DNA from: Adiantum capillus-veneris
Lineage: Eukaryota; Streptophyta; Polypodiopsida; Polypodiales; Pteridaceae
DNA length: 64,000 nucleotides
NCBI GenBank assembly: GCA_014529385.2
Contig: CM043945.1
Location: 2,640,312 to 2,704,311 of the forward strand
Direction of reading: 5' to 3'
The notes beneath the pieces were generated by a model that was not told the origin of the DNA, searched no databases, and was given only the letters and a program-made list of their open reading frames with translations. How positions within the stretch are numbered: position 1 is the first letter of the stretch; every line of letters begins with the position of its first letter. Shown here in pieces: positions 33,866 through 44,666 of this stretch. Made by a program: the position numbers and the translations under genes.

Positions 33866-35305
33866 ATGGCTTCAGGCAAAGATCAGTCGACTCCCTCTGC
33901 ATCCGGAGATGCGGGAAGGGATCACAACGAAGATTCCGGCAAGGAGTATGGCCCGCCTCAGCCTACTCAGGCGGAGCGTCGAGAGATGGAGCGTCAAAGA
34001 TTGATCAGCGACACAACAAAGATGATGCAAAATATTGCTAAGGACCCGCAAATGGCAAAATATATGAGCAAGACCTCTTTGGAGAAGGTGCATGTGCAGT
34101 GGCAGAAAACCACACCACCACCCCCAAAACCCGCTCTCAAGAAACCTCCTGCTCCCAAGAAGTATACAGAGAAGGAATTAGAAGAGGTTGTTAATGCACG
34201 AATTGCTCAACTTTTTAACGCGCAAAACAAAGCTAAAAAGCACGGCAAAAAGTAGAAGAAAGGCATTGACTTCCGGGGCTATTTGGCTCGTCAGTCGACA
34301 TTTGAAAAGGCAAAGAAACAAAAGAAGCGTGTTCGATTTGAAGGAGTACCTAGTTCTTCTTCTTCTGATAGTTCTGCTAGCTCATCTGAATCGAGCGAAG
34401 AAGACCAAAAAAGCAAAAAGCGAAGCAAGAAGCAACACTTCGGAAAGGGCAAGAAAAAGGCAAAGAAGTCTAAATCTCGCCCCGTGAGTGACAGTTCTAC
34501 AGAGGACTCGTCTACAGACAGTTCAGACTCTGATAACAACAACTTTTATGCAAAGAAGAAGAATTTTTATAAAGCCAACCAGTATGACTTTCTGGAAGAC
34601 AAAAGCAAGAAAGTCCGAGAGTTTAAGGAAGGTGGACAGGCTTCATTATGGCTGAGTCTGCCCTTGATCTCCGGAGTCATGACAGAAACTCAGTACGCTG
34701 AACTTTGTGTTGATGTATGCTCATGTGTGTGTGCGTGTGGTGTGTGTTGTGTTTGGGAGCATATACTAGTACCTTGTTCTACACCCACTATTGGGCACTG
34801 ACGACGTTAGTGGGGATGTCGTGGTATTTAGTCAATACTATGCATGATGGAGCTGATGGTTATTTTGTCTTGTGGGTCACTACCATGGGTCTATACCTTG
34901 CACTTTCCTTTAAGGGTGAATCTGGGCTTATCTTGGATTCATCTAGGTATAGTCAATTAAATTTGACACATTTTCTGGTTATAGAGATGCTTCGAAGGCT
35001 TTGTCTTTTGTACAACAGTTTGACATTGCTTTCGCGGGAGGGCGTTACTCAGAGCACTTTAAGATTCGGAGAGTTGCCTCTTACTCTAAGGAGAATGCTT
35101 GAACTTGGTGGTCCACGCTTCTATTAAGCAAGACTGCGCCAGTTAAATGGCTGAAATTCAAGAGGCTTTTTATTTCTTCTTGGCTCACTCGAGAGTATGA
35201 ACGCAACATATGAACTGCTTGGAACCAGCTTTGGATGACCAAGAAGGATCTAGTGGACGCTTATTGCGAGAGATTCTGAAGCTCTTTTCTCCCGCCTCTT
35301 CATTT
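33866..35305 (+). pseudogene. Gag of Q, interrupted and truncated
   Basis: The ATG at 33866 opens the gag N-terminus (MASGKDQSTPSASGD, then EYGPPQPTQ). A TAG stop at 34253 is followed in frame by the Ser/Asp-rich hinge and a lysine-rich segment to about 34640. An unrelated insert of about 320 bp follows. Gag resumes at about 34960 with FSGYRDASKALSFVQQFD and then LFISSWLTREYERN near 35180. It ends near 35305, joined directly to the linker before reverse transcriptase, so the zinc knuckle and the whole protease are missing. Confidence 0.9.
34640..34958. other. Unidentified insert of about 320 bp inside gag of Q
   Basis: Comparison with the gag copies at 31.67 kb and 30.7 kb shows that 34640-34958 is extra. 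It has a GT-rich part (34705-34750) and no terminal repeats that I recognise. Its source is unknown. Confidence 0.6.
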
Positions 35306-36870
35306 ATGTACTCGATATAAAACTGAAGGGTGAGTCTGTCCCTATTGTATTGGCTTCGGCTATATCTAAATTAATGAAATCCAGTCTGTTTGTTTATTCG
35401 ATCTTTTTGAAAGTGTTGAGTGATGAGGATAAGACAAATATGTATAAACTTGATAAAGAACGCCAATATTTTCTCCACTCTCATGCCGATTGCTTCTCAG
35501 AGGGCCTACCAGGCGAGTTACCACCTGCTCGTCCTGAAGATCATACCATTGATTTGATTCCTGGAAGCACACCACCGAACCGGCCACCTTACCGTGTGAG
35601 TCGAGCACAGAACGAAGAGATTATAAACCAAGTGAAAGACCTCTTAGAAAAGGGTCTTGTCCAGCCTAGTACTTCACCGTATTGCTCTCCAGTGTTGTTG
35701 GTTTTGAAGAAAGACGGATCTTGGAGAATGTGCATCTATTATAGAGTTCTCAACAAAATCACCATCAAGAACAGGTTTCCGATTCCTAGGATCTATGATA
35801 TACTTGACAGATTACAGGGATCCTCGTGCTTTAGCAGGATTGATTTGAAGAGTGGATATCATCAGATCCGAATCGCGCCGGGAGACGTCTACAAGACAGC
35901 CTTTCAGATGACTTTTGGGTTATTTGAGTTTTTGGTGATGCCTTTTGGCCTAACCAATGCTCCTGCGACATTTAACCGGATGATGCACATGATTTTTTGA
36001 GAGTATAGGCTATTTGTTGGCACTTTCTTTGACGATATCATTGTTTTCTCCAAGAATGAGGCAGAATATAGAGATCATCTGCTTCAGGTCTTTCAGGCAT
36101 TACGAGATCACAGGTTAGTGATTAATGCGAAGAAAAGTGAATTTTTCCTACTAGAGATACACTTTTTGGGACACATTGTGTCAGCAGCAGGAGTGCAAAT
36201 GGATCCAGCCAAGATAGAGACTATCCGCGATTGGCCCGATTTGAAGAATGTCCATGAAGTTAGAAGCTTCTTGGGATTGTGGTCGTACTATAGATGGTTC
36301 ATTCGAAAGTTTACAGAGGTTGCTTCCCCTTTGCATATCTTGACTCCTTTCTGGTGGGGACCCACAGAGGTAACTGCCTTTCAGACTTTGAAAGAGAAAT
36401 TGACTACGGGACCAATTTTGACTTTGCCGGACTTGCAGAAGTCATTTGAAGTATATTGTGATGCTTGTGGTCATAGTCTGAGTGCGGTCTTAATGCAAGA
36501 AGGCCATGTCATTGCTTACGAGAGCCGATTGTTCTCAAGGCTGGAATTGACGGCACATATTTATGAGAAAGAGCTTTTGGCGGTTATCCATGCTCTTACT
36601 CAGTGGCGGCACTACCTACTCGGAGCGGATTTTACTGTCTTTACAGACCATCAGAGTTATCGCTACTTCTTATCACAAAAGCAACTATCGGAAAAGCAGA
36701 TGCGGTGGGCGAACATCTTGTCACACTTTCACTTCCAGATTGTCCATGTTCAGGGACATAAGAATTTGGTGGCAGATGCTTTGTCTCGGAAGCCGTTAGT
36801 TTTGGCTATTTCCGCGATACATCATAGGAGCTTCGAGGATATGGTTGACCAGTATGCCACAGATCCTGAA
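35306..36870 (+). pseudogene. Reverse transcriptase and RNase H of Q
   Basis: After the linker ([15 protein letters not shown]) the reverse transcriptase reads [35 protein letters not shown] with catalytic Asp, [16 protein letters not shown], then a TGA stop at 35998, then FFDDIIVFSKNEAE with the Asp pair. The same frame continues through RNase H: EVYCDACGHSLSAVLMQEGH, YEKELLAVIHAL, VFTDHQSYRYF and VADALSRKP. All four acidic RNase H positions appear kept. The single TGA is the only nonsense change over about 520 codons, so this is the best preserved enzyme part in the window. Confidence 0.95.
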
Positions 36871-37090
36871 TGTTTCATAGAGCACCGTGTACTGTCTTGC
36901 TTTCTTCTCAAGTTCATAACTCCCTCATGAAGTGTCCGCTTGAATTGCCGTCTGCTTCATTGCATTCATAGGTGAAAGCTCTTCGTGACATTGTGCATTT
37001 CTCGTGGTAAAACTGTGTTTTTGTTGTTGTCGTTAATCTACTCATAACTCAAGATTTACTCAACAAAACTGCATTTTATGTGTTGGAGGG
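36871..37090. other. Unidentified insert of about 220 bp between RNase H and integrase
   Basis: The expected linker after DPE is interrupted by AT-rich sequence that does not align to related copies. Coding similarity resumes near 37090-37140 (FIWDDYLMRKTMLCV). No clear target duplication or inverted termini were found. Confidence 0.5.
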
Positions 37091-37384
37091 GTGTAGGGAC
37101 GTGGGGAGACAGTAGCGGGATATTTCATTTGGGATGACTACTTGATGAGGAAAACCATGTTGTGCGTTACACTGCCGTTGAGGGAAAAGGTTATGACCGA
37201 ATGCCACTGTCCACCTTTTACGGGTCATCGCGGCATTGCTACCACCATGAAAGGGGTAGAGAGATATTTCTTTTGGCCGAGACTCGGGAAGGATGTGGAC
37301 GAGTTTGTGCACAGGTGCTTGGTATGCCAAAAGGTCAAGTTTGACAAGCATAAAGCACAGGGATTGTTACAGCCTTTTCCCATA

Positions 37385-38871
37385 CCCACTGTAAGGTGCA
37401 GCGGAATGAGTGTTGAACTTTGCTCAAGAAGAGTGCTCCGAACTGTGCTCAAGGTTCCTTTTACTTAGGGAAGGGAGAGCCTTCCGTTCTTTAGTGAGAG
37501 AGTGCAATGGACACAAACAAAGCGAATGGACACTGTGCGTGAAGGTGCATGAGACTGAGAGATAGAGAGAGAAGAGAATACGACACCGGAGATGTTGTCA
37601 AACCCCTCCTTCAAGGGCCCCACTCTCGATGGCGAGAGTGGTCTACTATTGATTGCACAATCTGGTACAGTGGCTGATGCAAATCTAAATGTTTGCTATG
37701 TCGATGTCAACCATGTGGACGACGAGGACGAGACTATGGCTGAAAACTGAGTGCTTTGAATCTGCAACTGCTTGCTGAACTTCTACTGCAAAAACGTCGA
37801 CTATAGGCTGTTGCAAACCAGTGTAAGAGGGAATGGGCGGAACACAGCCCAAACATTCCGAAACGGCGTTCCGGACGAGTCCTGTTCCCGAAACGGAGTC
37901 GGGAACAGAACACCGTTCCGGAACAAGGTGTAACTGGAACGGTGCTTCGGAACGAGGGGAACAGGGTGGAACACGAGGCGGAATGGCGGAAAGCAAGGCG
38001 GAACAGGAAAAAGTAGGCATTTGGGGGTAGATTTGGGACTGTTTGAGGGGACATATTTGGGGCAGTTTGAGGGCAAATTTGGGGACAGTTTTGGGGTTGT
38101 TTAGGAGTTGATTTGGGACTAAGCTGAATGGAGGTAATTCAAGCCTTACTTTAGTCGACCGTTCGGGCCCCATTCCCGTTCCGAGCCCCCCTCCTCCTCC
38201 CCGTTCCCGTCTCGTTCCGGACCCTCCCGTTCCTGTTCCGGGTAACTATGCTGCAAACGCTAAGTTTGTTGTCCCCAAAAACGCTAGTGAGGCTGTTCCA
38301 AAAACGCAGGTTCATGGGCTGAAGTTGCTGGTCTTCTATGGCTGGGAATCGCTGATCTTGCTGGGTTTCACAAGCGCTGAAGGACTGAGGTTTCAAGGCT
38401 GAAAACGCTGAAGTCCAGATGATGAAAAATGCCAGGCTGATGGGGGTCTATTCTTGCTGAGAGGGAGAGGGAGACGCTTGCTGCAAGGGGGCCTTGCGTG
38501 TGCACTTTCCTCTTCTTCTGCAAGCTAGTGCTAGCCTTAGGTTTCTTATATATTATCTTAGCAAAATTGCCCTACCTAGTTTCCAACAAAAGTCACTTAA
38601 TAAATAAGTGAAAAATATCAAAAATAGGGAAAATAGGTTTAATGCACTGTAAAATTCCCCTGATGGATTCTGATGGGTTGCTGATGATCATGCTGTGTGC
38701 AACTGGAGGATATGCATCTATTCTAAGTGACTGGTCATGCACGGTCTGCGAACAGACTCACAAAAGTGTCAGATCACTTCCTATTCTAGACTGACTTGAT
38801 TGAACTGAACCCTGGTCATGCTGTAGTTTGTCCATACACACATAGGGTTGGATGTGTCACGTGACACCCAC
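37385..38871 (-). mobile_element. H1, H-family solo LTR (1477 bp) inside the integrase of Q
   Basis: H1 spans 37390-38866 and is flanked by cccac on both sides. The plus strand begins TGTAAGGTGCAGCGG and ends with the palindrome TGTCACGTGACA, so its sense strand is minus. It has no protein-coding capacity. It carries TATA-like ATATAT near 38550 on the minus strand and a nested 432-bp hAT-like element. Excising it restores the integrase frame between PIPT and PWES. Confidence 0.92.
37811..38258. mobile_element. Non-autonomous hAT-like element inside H1 (432 bp)
   Basis: The segment 37819-38250 is bounded by ttgcaaac and ctgcaaac, an 8-bp duplication with one change, as hAT transposons make. 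The ends are CAGTG on the left and CATAG when the right end is read inwards, matching the CA..G start of hAT termini only loosely. Both halves are crowded with GGAAC and GTTCC words, like the subterminal repeats bound by hAT transposases. No transposase is encoded. Confidence 0.6.
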
Positions 38872-39957
38872 TTGCCCCTGGGAAAGTATTGCAATGAATT
38901 TCATTTTTGATCTCCCGAGAACACAGAGCGGTCACGATGGTATTTGGACTGTTATTGACAGATTTAGCAAACAGGCTCATTTCATTCCAATGAAGAAAAC
39001 AATAAAGCTGGATCCCTTAGCGAGACTGTTTGTGGCCCAGATTTTCAGATTACATGGCATGCCTGAGACGATTGTCTCTGACAGGGACCCAAGATTTACG
39101 AGTTTGTTTTGGAAGGCAATTTGGGAGAACATTGGCACGCGGTTGCAGTTCTCGTCATCTTTCCACCCGCAGACTGACGGGCAATCTGAGATTGCCAATT
39201 CAGTGGTTTTAGATTTATTGAAGTCTTATATCTCGGATCAGAAGACTCAATGGAAAAAGTATCTACCCTTGGTGGAATTTGCCTACAACAACACGATATA
39301 CTCTTCGATGGGGAAGGCGCCATTTCAGATTGTTGAAGGTCCTGCGAAGGTTCCACCCTTCCTAAGCACGAAAGATAAGATTTTTGAAGCTGATGAGTAT
39401 ACGCTCGACTTCGACACGGCTTTTGTCAAGGTCCGCGAGGCTTTGCAGAAATCTCAAGAACGACAAAAAAAGGCAGCGGATCGCCATCGTCGCGATTTGA
39501 AATTGAAGGAGGATGATTGGGTGCTCTTACGTTTTGAGAAGGCACGCCTGAGAAAGAAGAAGGGAAAGGAGAGGCTTTTTCCAAAGCTTAGTATGCGATA
39601 CTACGGACCTTTCCAGATCTCTGAAAAGATCAATGATGTCTCCTTCCGACTGAAATTGCTTGACACTTGGAGGATTCACAAAGCATTTCATGTAAGTCTC
39701 TTGAAACCTTTCAAAGGTGATGTGTCTGAAGATGGGGAGCCCCATGAGCAACCCGAAGTGGAGGAAAACGAGGAGATCCTTGTTCTTGAACAGATTTTGG
39801 CACATCAGGACAAAGAATAAGGGTAAAGTAAGTAGGCGGTTCTTGGTTAAATCCAAGAACTATCGTGCATTGGATGCGAAGTGGATGGAGGAGGAGGACC
39901 CAACAGATACTCCTCAGATTGTGAAACTTTACCTTGAAGCTTTTGGTTTAGCATAGT

Positions 39958-41739
39958 CTATTCCAAATGGAACCCAGAATTCAACTTGGCCGCAGATCTG
40001 GTGCAGTGGGATGCACAAGAAGGGAGTTACTCCGCTCCTTTGTCAACAGATGCCTTGATTTTTAGAATACTACACTGATGTCTCTTTGAGCTTGAGGGAT
40101 TGTCACGTGACACATCCAACCCTATGTGTCCGTGGACAAGCTACAGCATAACAGGGATCAGTCAGTCTAGCTTAGAAGTGATCTGGCACTTTTGTGAGTC
40201 TATTCGTAGACCGTGCATGCCCAGTCACTTAGTGTAGATGCATATCCTCTGGTTGCACACCGCATGAGCATAAGCATTTCCATCAAATTCCATCAATCAG
40301 TTTGGGGATTTTTCCAGTGACTTTAGCCTATTTTTCCTATTTTTGATATTTTTCACTTATTTATTAAGTGACTTTTGTTGGGAACCGAGTAGGGCAAATT
40401 GGGTAAGCCAATATATAAGCAAACCCAAGTTACCACTCAATGGTAGAAGAGGCAGCAAGAGCTCCACGCTCAATAGGCAACTTCTCAGTAGACCCCCCCA
40501 AGAGACCTAGCGTTTTTGCTTCACAAGCCTAAAGCTAGCGTTTTGGATCAGATCAGCCCTGGCGTGTTGGTGCACAGCAGATCAGCCCCGACGCCATTGC
40601 TACACAGCAGATCAGCCTAGCGTTTTTGCATTTGCAGAACCCGAGCGATAGAAGGACCAATTTCAGCCCTGGCGTTTTTGGATTTCAACAGCAAATAAAG
40701 ACCGGCAATATTCACCTAAAGTGTAGCAGATTCAGCCCGTAAAGACCATCAGTTTTCAGCCCTAAGAAACCTCAGTTTTCAACCATGAAGAACCTTAGTT
40801 TTCAGCCCTAAACCTGCAGATTTTCAGCGTCAAAGATCCACCGAAACAGCCCCCAAATCAGCGTTTTTGGTTCAGTCGCAGATTTCAACGCTTAGCGTTT
40901 TTGGACAACAGTAGAAAGATTGCAAATTTCAGCCCTTAGGTCGTCGTCGTCATGACCGTCGTCATCGTCGACATAGCCTAGACTTGCATCAATCTCATGC
41001 ATACCATTTGTACCAGATTGTGCAATCAATAGTAGACCACTTTCGCCGACGAGAGTGGGGCCTTCGGAGGAGGGTTTTACGTCGTCTCTGGTGTCGTATC
41101 TCTCTTCTCTCTCTATCTCTCAATCTCATTCACTTGCACGCACAGTGTCCACTCACTTTGTTCGTGATCATAGCACTCTCCATTAAAGACGGAAGGCTCT
41201 ACCTGCCATAAGAACTAAAAGGAACCTTGAGTAAATATGGATCACTCATCTTGAGCAAAGCGCAAACAATCATTCCGTTGCACCTAGCAGGGATACTGAG
41301 AGCTGACATTATTTTGGTGTATGACTTATGAAATGGAATTCTTGAATATGAAACTGATTTGTTCTCGACTTGTTTTGAAGTGCAGGAATTGATAGACTAA
41401 ATGACTGTATCATTTTGGTCTAAATGATCTCGAATAGACATGGTTGCAATAGGGGTTAGTCAATCGGGCATCTATGAGATTCCTGAGTGGATCTAGATGC
41501 GATTCCTAACTGCATTGGCGATAAATCATGGTCTAAGATCCGAATGAATGTTGAATGTCATGTGATGTCCTGTGATCTCAAGTGATGTCCTGTGATGTGA
41601 CTGTCGATTGGTACATGTGCTAGATGTGTGTCCCTAGTGCGTAGATACTAACAGTTAGTGTCTGCTAAGATGGTTTATGACCTCTGTCTGTTTTGCAGGC
41701 ATAATCGAGGGCGATTACAATGCTTTCAATTGGGGGGTA
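39958..41739 (+). other. 3' region of Q with polypurine tract, split by H2
   Basis: This is noncoding sequence between the chromodomain and LTR D. It matches the same region of P (43600-44182) and of the fragment at 28.8-29.4 kb. H2 is inserted at 40101-41289. The polypurine tract TGGGGGGTA ends at 41739, one base before LTR D. Confidence 0.85.
40096..41294 (+). mobile_element. H2, H-family solo LTR (1189 bp), sense orientation
   Basis: H2 runs 40101-41289 with gggat on both sides. It begins TGTCACGTGACACATCC and ends TTGCACCTAGCA. A TATA-like ATATATAAG lies near 40410. Downstream there are repeated AGCGTTTT and CAGATCAGCC words (40500-40920), CGT-rich trinucleotides near 40945 and a CT-rich zone near 41100. 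No coding frame is meaningful. It is the reverse-oriented relative of H1. Confidence 0.92.
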
Positions 41740-42506
<767 letters not shown>

Positions 42507-44182
42507 CCACCTTATCGAGTTAGCCGAGAAATAATGAATGAAGTATAAGAACTAGAAAAGGGTCTCATCCAACCTAGCACTTCACCTTTTTGCTCTCTGG
42601 TATTGCTAGTACTAAAGAAAGACGGATCTTGGAGAACGTGCATTGACTATAGAGCTCTCAATAAAATCACCATCAAGAAGAGATTCCCTATCCCAAGGAT
42701 CGAAGATATTCTCGACAGACTAAAGGGATCCTCTTGTTTTAACTGAATTGATCAGAAGAGTGGATATCATCAGATCCGAATTGCTCCAAGGGATGTCCAC
42801 AGGATAGCCTTCCGGACAATCTTTGGTTTATATGAATATTTGGTTATGCCTTTTGGACTTACGAATGCTCCAACAACATTTAATGGAATGATAGATAGGA
42901 TTTTCAAAGAGTATCGATCTTTTGTGGGCATTTTCTTTGACGACATTATAGTTTTCTCCAAGAATGAAGCAGAGCACAAGAAGGTCCCTCCATTTCTAAG
43001 CACCAAGGACAAGATTTTTGAAGCAGATCAGTACACGAGGGATTTGGACATTGCTTTTGCCAAGTTTCGCGAGGCTCTGGAAAAGTCTCAAGCACAAGGC
43101 AGCAGATAAACATAGACACGACTTGAAGTTGAAGGAAGATGATGGGGTGCTCTTACGTTTTGAGAAGGTACGCCTAAGGAAACGAAAGGGAAAGGAGCGG
43201 CTTTTTCAAAGCTCAACATGAGGTATTATGGCCCTTGCTAGATTCAAGAAAAGATAAATGATGTATCCTTCAGACTCAAGTTGCCAGATACTTGGAAGAT
43301 TTACAATGCTTTTCATGTGAGTCTCTTTAAACCTTTTAAGGGTGAGGTGTCAGTTGATAGGGAGCCTGGTGAGCAACTTGAAGTGGAAGAGAGCGAGGAG
43401 ATACTCGTTCAGAATAGATATTGGTCCACAAGGAAAGGAAAGTGAAAGGTAAAGTTTGACAGTTCTTAGTGAAATTCAAGAACTATCCGGCATTGGATGC
43501 GAAGTGGATGGAGGAGGACCTAGCAGATACTCCTCAGATATTGGAACTTTACCTTGAGGCTTTCGGCTTAGCTATGTCTATTTCGAAAGATTCTGCAGAT
43601 TAGCAGGATTGAATCTGGTGCAGACAGGACAACACGAGAGGGGAGTGATTCCGCTCCTTTGTCACAGATTACCTAGATGGAATAAAGTCACCGATTTTCC
43701 TTTGGATTTTAGGGATACTGTTGTGTTGACAATATTCTGCCGTATGACTTTATGAATAAGGAAATTGGAATTGGGAATTCAAACTTGAATCTGATTGATG
43801 TGTACTCTCTCATGTGATTTTGTTTGAGTGCAGGATTGAAAGACGAAATGACTGCAGCATTTCGGTCTTGAGATTCTATAGACATGATTGTAATAAGAAT
43901 TAGCTAATCTGACATCAGTGAGGTCTGGTGTGGATCTAGATGTGATTGCTAAAGGCATTGCCGGAATAGGAATCATGGTCTTAGATCTGGAATGAATTTC
44001 TATGCGATTTGATTTTGTTTTGATTTGTCTGTGCAGTGACTGAGTAATCTTTGTGCAAGTGCTAGATTTGTGATGTCTAGTGCGTTAGTATTTGGAGTCA
44101 GTGTCTACTGAACTGGTTTATGGCCTCTGTATGTTTTGTGGGCGTAATTGAGAGCGATTACAATTCTTTCAAGAGAGGGGTA
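42507..44182 (+). pseudogene. Outer chromovirus P: right half, reverse transcriptase fused to integrase C-terminus
   Basis: Reverse transcriptase resumes immediately after Q with YRVSR, then [17 protein letters not shown], then a stop at the catalytic FN*ID block near 42750. [17 protein letters not shown] and FFDDIIVFSKNEAEHK follow. At about 42981 the sequence jumps to KVPPFLSTKDKIFEAD, which belongs to the integrase C-terminal part. Reverse transcriptase thumb, RNase H and the integrase core are therefore deleted, yet one frame (42840-43109) reads through the junction. A degraded integrase C-terminus and chromodomain follow (43110-43570), then the 3' region ending in a purine tract at 44173-44182. 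Confidence 0.9.
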
Positions 44183-44666
44183 TGTCACAAATTGATGACG
44201 TGGCATGCCTAACGGACAAAGACCAAACTTATAAGTTGTTCCAACGTATGGTACCTGCCGACAGGGCCCTAAGGACACTAGGAATTAACTAGGGAGCTGG
44301 CAGGCTGACTGTAGAGATCCGAAATCGCGTTGACAGTATGTATGGACGATTGGATTTTGTGTTGGTAGTGCTGACGTGGCAGCGTACAGAATTCCACAAT
44401 TTGCGCAAGGTGCAATTAGCACTAGCTTTTGGGGGAAGCTGCTTTTGAGTTTGAAGGCTTTTGATGTAAGTGCTTTTCCATGGCCAAGGGCCTTTAAATA
44501 AGACCCCGGGCCACTCTCTGGCTTAGAAGTGCTGCCGAGCCTCCCTGCAAAGAGGACCCGCACGCAAATGTACTTTGCTCAAGTATTAATTGTGAAGTAT
44601 TTTTAAAGTGATTCTCTCTCGTGTGTCGTGCCAGATTCTTGACTTGGGGTGTCCAAGTCTGTTACA
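44183..44666 (+). repeat. LTR E, 3' LTR of P (484 bp, shortened)
   Basis: It starts TGTCACAAATTGATGACGTGG and ends GTCCAAGTCTGTTACA like LTR C and D. It lacks their GA tract and some U3 sequence. A TATA-like TTTAAATAAG lies near 44495. Confidence 0.88.

Larger units (their letters stand above)
37091..39957 (+). pseudogene. Integrase and chromodomain of Q, split by H1
   Basis: The zinc-binding H2C2 region (HCPPFTGHRGI, then HRCLVCQKVKFDKH) is at 37190-37360. H1 splits the gene at 37390-38866. The catalytic core resumes with PWESIAMNF. The first catalytic Asp of D-D-35-E is replaced by Asn (AAT, near 38897), while SDRDPRF and DGQSEIAN keep the second Asp and the Glu with 35 residues between. 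The C-terminal domain (RYYGPFQISEKIND, HKAFHVSLLKPF) is intact. After a stop at 39820 and a shift, RRFLVKSKNYRALDAKWMEE is a chromodomain of the kind that targets chromoviruses to heterochromatin. Confidence 0.95.

Noticed and set aside
37833-38396. Frames over the GGAAC-rich area in H1
   Set aside because: They follow the repeated words of the hAT-like insert and are not conserved in other H copies.
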